NCBI GenBank assembly: GCA_030145965.1 | Contig: JASKZT010000292.1 | Coordinates: 1 to 5,043 of the forward strand | Direction of reading: 5' to 3' | Source of the DNA: Ornithinimicrobium sp. | GTDB lineage: Bacteria > Actinomycetota > Actinomycetes > Actinomycetales > Dermatophilaceae | DNA: 5,043 nt | Shown: one piece after another, positions 1-5,043 of the stretch | Layout of the letters: every line of letters begins with the position of its first letter | Numbering within the stretch: position 1 is the stretch's first letter | Position numbers and translations under genes: made by a program | Notes under the pieces: model-generated | Seen by the model: only the letters and a program-made list of their open reading frames with translations | Told to the model about the DNA's origin: nothing | Database searches by the model: none

Positions 1-695
1 TCCCGCAGCCACGAGGTGAGCATGAAGACCAGGGGCGAGAGCGTCGGCACGAGGAAGAACGCCACGATGCCGAGCGGCACGTTGAGGAAGAGCGCGCCGA
101 AGGCGACACCCATGAGCACGCCGAGGGTCTGCAGGAGCACCATGCTGACGACCATCGGCCAGCCGACCCAGAGGTCGACGCTGCCGCCGTCGGCGACCGC
201 CATCGAGCCGGCGTGCGCGGCGACGGCGAGCACCGAGCTGACGACGAGCACGAGCAGGCCCAGCACGACCGCGGCGACGGCCTTGGCCGCCATGACCCGC
301 AGCCGGCGCGGCTCCTGGGTGAAGGTGATGAGCGCCGTCCGCTGGCCCCACTCGTTGGCCGCGGACATGATGCCCAGGATCGGCACGAGCAGCGCCTGGG
401 GGATGTTGGCCGCGGCCAGCAGCGTCATCATCCCGGTGCCCGACTCGCGGTTGACCCACAGGGTCACGCCCATGGCCAGGGCGGTGATGATGACGATCGA
501 GATGAGCAGCCATCGCCCCGCGCGGGTGTCGACGAGCTTGCGCAGCTCTGTGGACAGCAGCCGGGTGAAGGGCACGTCGCCGATGTCGGCCAGACGCGGC
601 GGCTCGGTCGCCGCCCGGTCGCGGGCGGGGGCGGTGGTGGTGGTCACGGGGTCCTCCTCGGTGGTGCGGGTCGTCTCGGGCGCGCGCGAGCTCAT
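1..695 (-). CDS. ABC-2 type transporter permease, partial (C-terminus beyond left edge)
   Basis: Membrane subunit of an ABC exporter that would pair with the ATPase encoded just upstream; the substrate cannot be told from sequence. Read from the ATG at 695, 231 residues are visible with no stop before the edge. A polar, Thr/Pro/Arg-rich N-terminal tail (residues 1-40) leads into an amphipathic stretch with ELRKLVDTRAGRW (about 50-62), typical of ABC-2 permeases. Membrane segments follow at about 62-81, 101-115, 135-161, 180-202 and 207-228. SAANEWGQRTALITF (111-125) matches the conserved cytoplasmic segment after the first helical pair in this family. The start overlaps the ATPase stop as ATGA, and all 16 codons between this ATG and the next candidate start end in G or C, which favours coding. 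The alternative is the GTG at 647, which has a much better Shine-Dalgarno and would remove 16 residues. Permease identity is secure; the exact start is not. Confidence 0.88.
   Translation of the reverse strand, partial: MSSRAPETTRTTEEDPVTTTTAPARDRAATEPPRLADIGDVPFTRLLSTELRKLVDTRAGRWLLISIVIITALAMGVTLWVNRESGTGMMTLLAAANIPQALLVPILGIMSAANEWGQRTALITFTQEPRRLRVMAAKAVAAVVLGLLVLVVSSVLAVAAHAGSMAVADGGSVDLWVGWPMVVSMVLLQTLGVLMGVAFGALFLNVPLGIVAFFLVPTLSPLVFMLTSWLR
653..658 (-). promoter_or_regulatory. Strong Shine-Dalgarno AGGAGG before alternative permease start GTG (647)
   Basis: On the minus strand AGGAGG is followed by a 5-nt spacer (ACCCC) and then GTG-ACC. This is a near-ideal ribosome binding site inside the 5' end of the permease frame. 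It argues that translation may start at 647 rather than at the ATG at 695 that overlaps the ATPase stop. The upstream ATG has only a G-rich, poorly matching leader. Confidence 0.5.
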
Positions 696-1597
696 GCCGC
701 CGCCCCCGCCGGCTCGCGGGCGTCGTCGGCGGTGAGCTGGAGGAACATCTCCTCCAGGCCGCCGCCGCCGGCGGCGCGCAGCTCGGTGACGAGCAGCCGC
801 TCGTCCAGCGCCAGCTGCGCGACCTGCTCGGCCGTCGCCGTCGTGAGGATGCCGCCCTCGGGGCGGGCGCTCGCCTCGTGACCGGCGCGGGCCAGGGCCT
901 CGCCGAGGCGGTGCTGCTCGGGGGAGCCGACGACGGTGCCGCCCGCGCGCAGCAGCTCGTCCTTGGTGCCCTGGGCCACGATGCGGCCGCGGCCGATCAT
1001 GACGAGGTCCTGGGCGATCTGCTCGACCTCGTGCAGCAGGTGGGAGCTGAGCAGCACGGTGCCGCCGTCGGCGGCGTAGTCGCGCAGCAGCCCACGCATC
1101 CAGCGGATGCCGGCGGGGTCCAGGCCGTTGGCCGGCTCGTCGAGGATGAGCACCTGCGGGTCGCCGACCAGCGCGCCGGCCAGGCCGAGGCGCTGCCGCA
1201 TGCCGAGGGAGTAGTTGCCGACGCGCCGCTCGGCCTCGCGGGCCGTCAGGCCGACGCGCTCGAGGGAGGTGTCGACCGCGCTGCGCGGCATACCGGCCAT
1301 CGCCGCGGCGAGCACGAGCGTCTCGCGCCCCGTGCGTCCGGCGTGCTGGGCGGTCGCGTCCAGCATGACGCCGACGTGGCGGGCGGGGGTGGGCAGCGAG
1401 CGGTAGGGGCGGCCGAGCACCCGGGCGGTGCCCGAGGTGGGGGTGGTCAGGCCGACCATCATCCGCATCGCGGTGGACTTCCCGGCGCCGTTGGGGCCGA
1501 GGAAGCCGGTGACACGGCCGGTGCGGGCCGTGAAGGAGATGTCGTCGACGGCGGTGAACCCGCCGTAGCGCTTGGTCAGGTCGTGGATCTCGATCAT
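692..1597 (-). CDS. ABC transporter ATP-binding protein, BcrA/DrrA-like exporter ATPase
   Basis: Cytoplasmic nucleotide-binding subunit of 301 residues that powers the neighbouring ABC-2 permease. Visible motifs are Walker A GPNGAGKST (34-42), signature YSLGMRQRL (129-137, a divergent LSGGQ), Walker B VLILDEP (149-155), D-loop NGLDP (157-161) and the switch His186 in LLSSHLLHEVEQ. The Q-loop region reads GVMLDATAQHAGRTGRETL (76-94), with Asp80 where many ABC ATPases carry Gln. Acidic residues there are common in BcrA-type proteins. Residues about 215-301 form the variable C-terminal extension found in antibiotic- and lantibiotic-type exporters. I chose the ATG at 1597, giving MIEIHDLTKRYGGF, because it places the family N-terminus correctly and has GGAG/GAGGG just upstream. 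The same frame stays open to 1918, but that extension runs through the promoter region and antisense to the kinase gene. The gene ends in an ATGA overlap with the permease. The substrate is unknown; lipid, peptide or drug export are all possible. Confidence 0.95.
   Translation of the reverse strand: MIEIHDLTKRYGGFTAVDDISFTARTGRVTGFLGPNGAGKSTAMRMMVGLTTPTSGTARVLGRPYRSLPTPARHVGVMLDATAQHAGRTGRETLVLAAAMAGMPRSAVDTSLERVGLTAREAERRVGNYSLGMRQRLGLAGALVGDPQVLILDEPANGLDPAGIRWMRGLLRDYAADGGTVLLSSHLLHEVEQIAQDLVMIGRGRIVAQGTKDELLRAGGTVVGSPEQHRLGEALARAGHEASARPEGGILTTATAEQVAQLALDERLLVTELRAAGGGGLEEMFLQLTADDAREPAGAAA
1285..1294 (+). repeat. GCGGCATACC motif, copy 1 (inside the ABC ATPase gene)
   Basis: Exact 10-mer shared with 2704-2713 and 4221-4230. 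The host gene is on the minus strand, where the complement is read GGT-ATG-CCG (Gly-Met-Pro). Confidence 0.5.
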
Positions 1598-1674
1598 GGG
1601 CTCCACCCTCGCCGCCCGAGGATCGGGGGCGCATCGGCCGTCCGTCTGCCGCTCGCCGCCACCGGTCTGACCTG

Positions 1675-1686
1675 CACCGATCGGTG
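1675..1686. promoter_or_regulatory. Perfect 12-bp palindrome CACCGATCGGTG, candidate operator
   Basis: The only long perfect inverted repeat I see in the 163-bp divergent intergenic region. It begins about 8 nt downstream of the minus-strand -10 candidate, so it covers the predicted start of ABC transcription. It also lies about 62-73 bp upstream of the -10 candidate for the kinase operon. A second small palindrome, GGTCTGACC, sits 2 bp away at 1664-1672. The position suits a repressor or dimeric regulator site. The local response regulator is one candidate binder; a TetR-type protein encoded elsewhere is another. The binder is inferred only. Confidence 0.45.
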
Positions 1687-1693
1687 TCCGACC

Positions 1694-1699
1694 AAAGTA
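1694..1699 (-). promoter_or_regulatory. Candidate -10 (TACTTT) of the ABC exporter operon
   Basis: The minus strand reads TACTTT here, which fits the actinobacterial TANNNT -10 pattern and is one of the few AT-containing spots in the divergent region. Transcription would start near 1687 and give a leader of roughly 90 nt before the ATPase ATG at 1597. I see no recognisable -35 at 16-18 bp spacing. The call rests on the -10 match and its position alone. Confidence 0.4.
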
Positions 1700-1747
1700 G
1701 GGGGTCGACCGGCCGCCCGGCCGAGGCGGGGCGGGCGGGGGCGCGCC

Positions 1748-1753
1748 TAGCAT
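1748..1753 (+). promoter_or_regulatory. Candidate -10 (TAGCAT) giving a leaderless kinase-operon transcript
   Basis: TAGCAT is followed by exactly 7 nt and then the histidine kinase ATG at 1761, so transcription would begin at or next to the A of ATG. No Shine-Dalgarno lies in front of this ATG, which agrees with leaderless translation, common in actinobacteria. No clear -35 is visible in the GC-only stretch upstream. The surrounding 19-nt box recurs before the methyltransferase gene at 4591-4609. Confidence 0.6.
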
Positions 1754-1760
1754 CGACGTC

Positions 1761-3107
1761 ATGCCGCCCGCCCCTGCCCCCGACCGCGCCCGTCGCGTCC
1801 ACCGCGGCGTCCGGGTCCCGGGCACGAGGACGCGCCCGGTGCCCCCCGCCGGTGAGCCCGAGCCGCTGCGGCCGTGGGACCACGTCTGGCGGCTGGGGCT
1901 GGCGTGGGTCGTGGGCATGGTGTTCTTCCTCGTCTACGTCGGCCCCCTGCTGGCCAACGTCGAGTCCGACCTCGACGCGCCGGTGGCCGTGGCGCTCCTC
2001 GGTCTGGACCTGCTGGTCGGGCACCTGGCCCTCGTGCTCGTCGCCTTCCGCCGTCGGGCACCGGGGGCGATCGCGGTGGTCGCCACGGTGATGTCGGCGG
2101 TGTCCGTGCTGGCGGTCGCGGCGTCGTTCCTCGCCGTGGTGTCGCTGGCCACGCGCCGGCGGCTGTGGCCGCTCGTGTGGCTCGGCGCGCTCAGTGTGCT
2201 GGCGGGCTCCTTCCACGAGCGCGTGATCGTGCCGTGGACGACGCCGGCCGAGTTCCGCCAGAGCCTGACCGGGCAGGGCTGGATGATCGACGGCGTGGTC
2301 TACGCCGTGGTGGCCCTCCTCGTCTACGGCGTGGCCGTGCTCATCGGGTGGAACATCGGGTCCCGCCGCGAGCTCGTGCTCAGCTGGCGCCGTCAGGCCG
2401 AGACGGCCAACCTCGAGCAGGCCGCCCGGGTCTCCCAGGCCCAGCTGGCCGAGCGGGCCCGCATCGCCCGCGAGATGCACGACGTGCTGGCCCACCGGCT
2501 CTCGCTCGTGGCCATGCACGCCGGCGTCCTGGCCCACCGCACCGACCTGCCCGCCCACGAGCGCGCCGAGTCCGCGGAGGTCGTCCGGGCCGGCGCGCAC
2601 CAGGCGCTGGAGGAGCTGCGCGAGGTGCTCGGCGTGCTGCGCGAGGACGGCGAGGGCGACGACGCGCCCGCCGCACGGGTCGAGGCGCCGCAGCCGGGGC
2701 TGAGCGGCATACCCTCCCTCGTCGCGGAGGTCACCAGCAGCGGGCAGGAGGTGCGCCTCGTCGTCGACGAGCTCCTGTGGGGACGGTCGATGTCGCTGCC
2801 GGCGAGCACCGGGCGTCACGCCTACCGGGTCGTGCAGGAGTCGCTGACCAACGCGCGCCGGCACTCCGACGGCCGCCCGGTCACCGTGCAGATCGACGGC
2901 GAGCCCGGCCGGGGCCTGGCGATCGAGGTCAGCAACCCGGTGCGCCCGGCCCAGGACGACAGCCTTCCCACCGGCGGGCGCGGGCTGACCGGGATGGCCG
3001 AGCGCGTGCAGCTGGCCGGGGGGACGTTCGAGGCCGGCGTCGAGGTCGCGAACTTCGTGGTGCGGGCGTGGATGCCCTGGGTGGAGCAGGAGAAGGCGGA
3101 TGGGTGA
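1761..3107 (+). CDS. Membrane sensor histidine kinase, HisKA_3/NarL-partner class
   Basis: Sensor kinase of 448 residues that autophosphorylates on His and passes the phosphate to the response regulator encoded next. A Pro/Arg-rich, probably disordered cytoplasmic tail (1-40) precedes hydrophobic segments at about 44-65, 74-96, 101-130 (long enough only for a tight hairpin), 135-149 and 177-199. The Arg-rich turns at 97-99 and 132-134 fit a six-helix actinobacterial sensor domain. The likely exposed loop is about 150-176, so sensing is probably within or near the membrane. A helical linker (200-230) leads to the dimerisation/phosphoacceptor motif ERARIAREMHDVLAHRLS with His240. The ATPase domain shows the N-box ESLTNARRH (Asn364) and the G2 box GGRGLTGMAERV (405-416). 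The usual DxGxG G1 motif is replaced around EVSNPVRP (389-396), a variant I associate with this subfamily. The gene starts as a leaderless ATG, overlaps the regulator by 8 nt and diverges from the ABC operon. The signal is unknown. Confidence 0.95.
   Translation: MPPAPAPDRARRVHRGVRVPGTRTRPVPPAGEPEPLRPWDHVWRLGLAWVVGMVFFLVYVGPLLANVESDLDAPVAVALLGLDLLVGHLALVLVAFRRRAPGAIAVVATVMSAVSVLAVAASFLAVVSLATRRRLWPLVWLGALSVLAGSFHERVIVPWTTPAEFRQSLTGQGWMIDGVVYAVVALLVYGVAVLIGWNIGSRRELVLSWRRQAETANLEQAARVSQAQLAERARIAREMHDVLAHRLSLVAMHAGVLAHRTDLPAHERAESAEVVRAGAHQALEELREVLGVLREDGEGDDAPAARVEAPQPGLSGIPSLVAEVTSSGQEVRLVVDELLWGRSMSLPASTGRHAYRVVQESLTNARRHSDGRPVTVQIDGEPGRGLAIEVSNPVRPAQDDSLPTGGRGLTGMAERVQLAGGTFEAGVEVANFVVRAWMPWVEQEKADG
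2704..2713 (+). repeat. GCGGCATACC motif, copy 2 (inside the kinase gene)
   Basis: Exact 10-mer, read here as GGC-ATA-CCC (Gly316-Ile317-Pro318). It forces an ATA isoleucine codon, the only one in the plus-strand genes of this window; ATC is used elsewhere. Confidence 0.5.
3088..3093 (+). promoter_or_regulatory. Shine-Dalgarno AGGAGA for the response regulator
   Basis: AGGAGA lies inside the end of the kinase gene with a 6-nt spacer to the ATG at 3100. It supports that start and the 8-nt gene overlap, and therefore coupled translation of kinase and regulator. Confidence 0.6.
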
Positions 3108-3798
3108 GGGCAGGCCGAGGGTGGTCATCGTCGACGACGACCCGCTCGTGCGCGCGGGGCTGCGCATGATGCTGGGCGGGCCGGACGGCGTGGACGTCGT
3201 CGCCGAGGGCGACGACGGCGACCGGGCGGTCGAGCTGGTCGGCCTGCACCGCCCCGACGTCGTGCTCATGGACATCCGCATGTCGCGCCTCGACGGCCTC
3301 GCCGCCACCCGCGCGGTGCTGCAGGCCTACCCCGGGACCAAGGTGCTGGTCCTGACGACGTTCGACGCCGACGACCACGTCGTCGAGGCGCTGCGCTCGG
3401 GCGCCCGTGGCTTCGTCCTCAAGGACACCCCGCCGGACAAGCTCGTCGCCGCCGTGCACGAGGTGTCCGGTGGCGACCACGCGCTCTCGCCGTCGGTGAC
3501 CGCGCTCCTCGTCGACCAGGTGTCGTCCGGCGGTGCAGCGGTGGTGGCGGTCGGGGCGGCGGGGGCCGAGCGCGCCCACCGGGCCCGCGGCCGCCTCGCC
3601 GCCCTCACCGAGCGGGAGCTGCAGGTGGCCCGCGCCGTCGCCGGCGGCGGGTCCAACGCCGAGATCTCCCGCGAGCTCTACCTCGGCGTGCCCACCGTCA
3701 AGGCCCACGTCTCCAGCATCCTGGCCAAGCTCGGCCTGACCAACCGGGTGCAGGTCGCGCTGCTCGTCCACGACGCGGGCGAGGGGCCAGGGGTATGA
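3100..3798 (+). CDS. NarL/FixJ-family two-component response regulator
   Basis: DNA-binding regulator of 232 residues, the partner of the upstream kinase. The receiver domain (about 6-125) has the acidic pocket Asp12-Asp13-Asp14, phosphoacceptor Asp58 in VVLMDIRM, the switch Thr86 in VLTTFD and Lys108 in FVLKD, so all catalytic positions are intact. A long Ala/Gly/Val/Arg-rich linker (about 142-165) joins a LuxR-type helix-turn-helix (166-225). It contains LTERELQVARAVAGGGSNAEISRELYL-type residues, and the recognition helix begins at about VPTVKAHVSSILAKL (197-211). The length is normal for the family. By context the likely targets are its own operon and the divergent ABC exporter, possibly through the 1598-1760 region; this is inference from the usual arrangement. 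The stop overlaps the sirtuin start as ATGA. Confidence 0.96.
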   Translation: MGEGRPRVVIVDDDPLVRAGLRMMLGGPDGVDVVAEGDDGDRAVELVGLHRPDVVLMDIRMSRLDGLAATRAVLQAYPGTKVLVLTTFDADDHVVEALRSGARGFVLKDTPPDKLVAAVHEVSGGDHALSPSVTALLVDQVSSGGAAVVAVGAAGAERAHRARGRLAALTERELQVARAVAGGGSNAEISRELYLGVPTVKAHVSSILAKLGLTNRVQVALLVHDAGEGPGV

Positions 3799-4565
3799 CG
3801 CACCGCGAGGACCTGGGGCCGCCCGAGGAGGTCGTGCGTCTGGCCCGCGCGGCCCGGCGCGTGTGCGTGCTCACCGGCGCGGGGATGTCGGCCGAGTCCG
3901 GCGTGCCGACCTTCCGCGACGTGCAGGTCGGGCTGTGGGAGAGGTTCGACCCGATGGAGCTGGCGACGCCGCAGGCGTGGCAGGCCGACCCGGAGCAGGT
4001 CTGGGCGTGGTACGCCTGGCGCGCCTCGCTCGTGCGCCGGTCGGCGCCCCACGCCGGGCACCTGGCGGTGGCGTCGTGGCAGCGGCGTGACGGGGTCGAG
4101 CTCAGCGTCGTCACGCAGAACGTCGACGACCTCCACGAGCGTGCGGGCAGCGACGTGCTCGCCCACGTCCACGGCAGCCTCTTCACGCTGCGATGCGCGG
4201 TCTGCTCGCGACCCAGCGACGCGGCATACCCGCAGGTCGACGGGCCGGTGGAGCGGCTGGCCCCGCCGACGTGCCCCGCGTGCGGCGGGCTGGTGCGGCC
4301 CGCGGTGGTGTGGTTCGGGGAGGCGCTGCCCGAGGAGGAGTTCCTCGCCGGGGTCGAGGCGGCCAGGGCCGCCGACCTCGTGCTCGTCGTCGGCACCTCC
4401 GGGCTCGTGCACCCCGCCGCGACCGTCCCGCACCTGGCGGGCGCCGCCGGCGTGCCGGTCGTGGAGGTCAACCCGCGCGAGAGCGCCGTGAGCGAGGCGG
4501 CCGACCACGTGTGGCGGGCGACCGCGGGCGAGGCCCTGCCGGCGCTCGTCGCCGCGCTGGGCTGA
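3795..4565 (+). CDS. cobB: NAD-dependent protein deacylase (sirtuin, Sir2/CobB family, class III-like)
   Basis: A complete sirtuin of 256 residues. It removes acyl groups from protein lysines using NAD+, releasing nicotinamide and O-acyl-ADP-ribose, in the cytoplasm. The NAD-binding motif GAGMSAESGVPTFRD (28-42), TQNVDDLH (107-114) and catalytic His126 in HVHGS are all present. The zinc module has Cys134/Cys137 and Cys160/Cys163, and RPAVVWFGEALP (168-179), VGTSGLVHPAA (199-209) and EVNP (224-227) follow. Tyr73 and Arg76 in WAWYAWRA form the Tyr-x-x-Arg pair that binds succinyl or malonyl groups in SIRT5 and E. coli CobB, so desuccinylase/demalonylase activity is likely as well as, or instead of, deacetylation. 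GAGGGG at 3781-3786 precedes the ATG with an 8-nt spacer, and ATGA overlaps the regulator stop, so the gene is the third cistron of the two-component operon. No acyltransferase partner is in view. Confidence 0.96.
   Translation: MTHREDLGPPEEVVRLARAARRVCVLTGAGMSAESGVPTFRDVQVGLWERFDPMELATPQAWQADPEQVWAWYAWRASLVRRSAPHAGHLAVASWQRRDGVELSVVTQNVDDLHERAGSDVLAHVHGSLFTLRCAVCSRPSDAAYPQVDGPVERLAPPTCPACGGLVRPAVVWFGEALPEEEFLAGVEAARAADLVLVVGTSGLVHPAATVPHLAGAAGVPVVEVNPRESAVSEAADHVWRATAGEALPALVAALG
4221..4230 (+). repeat. GCGGCATACC motif, copy 3 (inside the sirtuin gene)
   Basis: Exact 10-mer, read here as GCG-GCA-TAC-CCG (Ala-Ala-Tyr-Pro), a different codon phase from copy 2. It lies in the zinc module between the two Cys pairs, a variable part of sirtuins. 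Confidence 0.5.
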
Positions 4566-4593
4566 GGGGCTCGCGACCCCGCCTGCACGGGCC

Positions 4594-4599
4594 TAGCGT
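4594..4599 (+). promoter_or_regulatory. Candidate -10 (TAGCGT) giving a leaderless methyltransferase transcript
   Basis: TAGCGT followed by 7 nt and ATG (4607) has the same geometry as the kinase promoter at 1748. It lies in the 41-bp gap after the sirtuin stop. This suggests that the methyltransferase gene has its own promoter and need not depend on read-through from the two-component operon. No Shine-Dalgarno and no clear -35 are seen. Confidence 0.55.
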
Positions 4600-4606
4600 G
4601 GACGGC

Positions 4607-5043
4607 ATGGACCGGCCGTCCGTGGAGGAGGCGATGCGCGCGACGCCGCGCACGGGCTACCTGCCCGACGCGGTGCGCCACCTCGCCGGAGTCGACGCGC
4701 CCGTCGCGCTCGGCCACGGCTCGACGTGCTCCCAGCCGAGCACCGTCCGCACGATGCTCGAGCTGCTCGGCGTGCGGCCCGGCCACCGCGTGCTCGACGT
4801 GGGCAGCGGGTCGGGCTGGACGACCGCGGTGCTGGCCCGCCTGACCGGGCCGGGCGGCAGCGTGCTCGGCCTGGAGCTGGAGGGCGACCTCGTGGCCGAC
4901 GCGGCCCGCAGGCTGGAGCGCGACGGGCTGGGCCAGGCCACGGTGCGGGTCGCCGACCCGAGGGTGCTGGGCGCGCCGGACGCCGCGCCCTTCGACCGCG
5001 TCCTCGTCTCGGCGATGGCCTCCGAGCTGCCGTCGGGGCTGGT
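4607..5043 (+). CDS. Protein-L-isoaspartate O-methyltransferase-like SAM methyltransferase, partial
   Basis: The first 145 residues of an enzyme resembling PIMT, which methylates L-isoaspartyl residues in damaged proteins using S-adenosylmethionine. The gene continues past the window; the family is usually just over 200 residues. Family signs in order are PRTGYLP (14-20, like the PRxxFxP segment), GSTCSQPSTVRTMLELL (38-54, like the TISQP..V..ML block) and motif I VLDVGSGSGWTTA (62-74). These are followed by the acidic ribose-binding end GLELEGDLV (88-96) and GAPDAAPFDRVLVSAMASELP (122-142). Differences from typical PIMT are Asp64 for the usual Glu, Trp71 for Tyr, and Asp117-Pro where Asp-Gly is usual. 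It is therefore a divergent PIMT-like protein, and substrate specificity is less certain than fold. The start is fixed by the leaderless box; no in-frame stop occurs before the right edge. Confidence 0.85.
   Translation, partial: MDRPSVEEAMRATPRTGYLPDAVRHLAGVDAPVALGHGSTCSQPSTVRTMLELLGVRPGHRVLDVGSGSGWTTAVLARLTGPGGSVLGLELEGDLVADAARRLERDGLGQATVRVADPRVLGAPDAAPFDRVLVSAMASELPSGL

Noticed and set aside
1700..1747. -35 element for the kinase promoter
   Set aside because: The expected 16-18 bp upstream position is a G/C-only run with no TTGAC-like hexamer. GTCGAC at 1704-1709 is too far from the -10.
213..1750. Long plus-strand open frames opposite the ABC genes
   Set aside because: They are low-complexity Ala/Gly/Arg/His-rich translations with no recognisable domain, lying antisense to clear ABC ATPase and permease genes.
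1598..1918. Upstream extension of the ABC ATPase reading frame to 1918 (107 extra residues)
   Set aside because: It crosses the promoter region and lies antisense to the kinase 5' end. The family N-terminus MIEIHDLTKRYGG begins at 1597. Open frames without stops are expected at this GC content.
1874..3169. Second plus-strand frame of over 400 codons overlapping the kinase gene
   Set aside because: The Arg/Gly/Ala-rich translation is typical of an out-of-frame reading of GC-rich DNA. The kinase frame has all family motifs.
4566..4580. Short hairpin after the sirtuin stop (GGGG, 7-nt loop with TCGCGA, CCCC) as a terminator
   Set aside because: The stem is only 3-4 bp with no T tract, and such GC hairpins arise easily by chance here. 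It also lies just upstream of the methyltransferase -10 candidate.
2929..4786. Long minus-strand open frames across the regulator, sirtuin and methyltransferase genes
   Set aside because: They are antisense shadows with no domain signature, opposite genes with intact catalytic motifs.

Overview
The window is very GC-rich DNA, roughly three quarters G+C. Almost every codon ends in G or C, and I count only about nineteen TA dinucleotides in 5 kb. Together with TANNNT-type -10 elements lying 7 nt before ATG (leaderless transcripts) and the gene families present, this points to a chromosomal segment of a high-GC actinobacterium. A Micrococcales or Intrasporangiaceae-like lineage is my guess only. 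There are no mobile elements, tRNA or rRNA genes, CRISPR arrays or clearly foreign segments. Coding density is very high, and the only gap over 100 bp is the 163-bp divergent intergenic region.

Left arm (1-1597, minus strand): an ABC exporter of the BcrA/DrrA kind. A complete 301-residue ATPase (692-1597) is followed, with an ATGA stop/start overlap, by an ABC-2 type membrane permease that runs off the left edge (1-695, 231 residues visible).

Centre (1598-1760): a divergent control region. It holds a candidate -10 for each direction and a perfect 12-bp palindrome, CACCGATCGGTG, at the predicted transcription start of the ABC operon.

Right arm (1761-4565, plus strand): a tightly packed operon. 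It contains a membrane histidine kinase of the HisKA_3/NarL-partner class, a NarL/LuxR-type response regulator (8-nt overlap) and a complete sirtuin (4-nt ATGA overlap). The sirtuin carries a Tyr-x-x-Arg pair typical of class III desuccinylases/demalonylases. A kinase and regulator divergent from an ABC-2 exporter is a common actinobacterial arrangement in which the regulator usually controls the exporter. The translationally coupled sirtuin is the less ordinary part.

Right edge (4607-5043): the first 145 residues of a protein-L-isoaspartate methyltransferase-like SAM enzyme. Its start is preceded by a box that matches the kinase promoter/start at 16 of 19 positions.

The most unusual non-gene signal is an exact 10-mer, GCGGCATACC, found three times in the same DNA orientation. 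It lies in three genes on both coding strands and is read in three different codon phases. These copies account for every ATA trinucleotide on the + strand. That suggests a DNA-level motif rather than a protein constraint. I see no convincing new multi-gene system; the operon logic (signal, regulator, deacylase) and this motif are the best leads.
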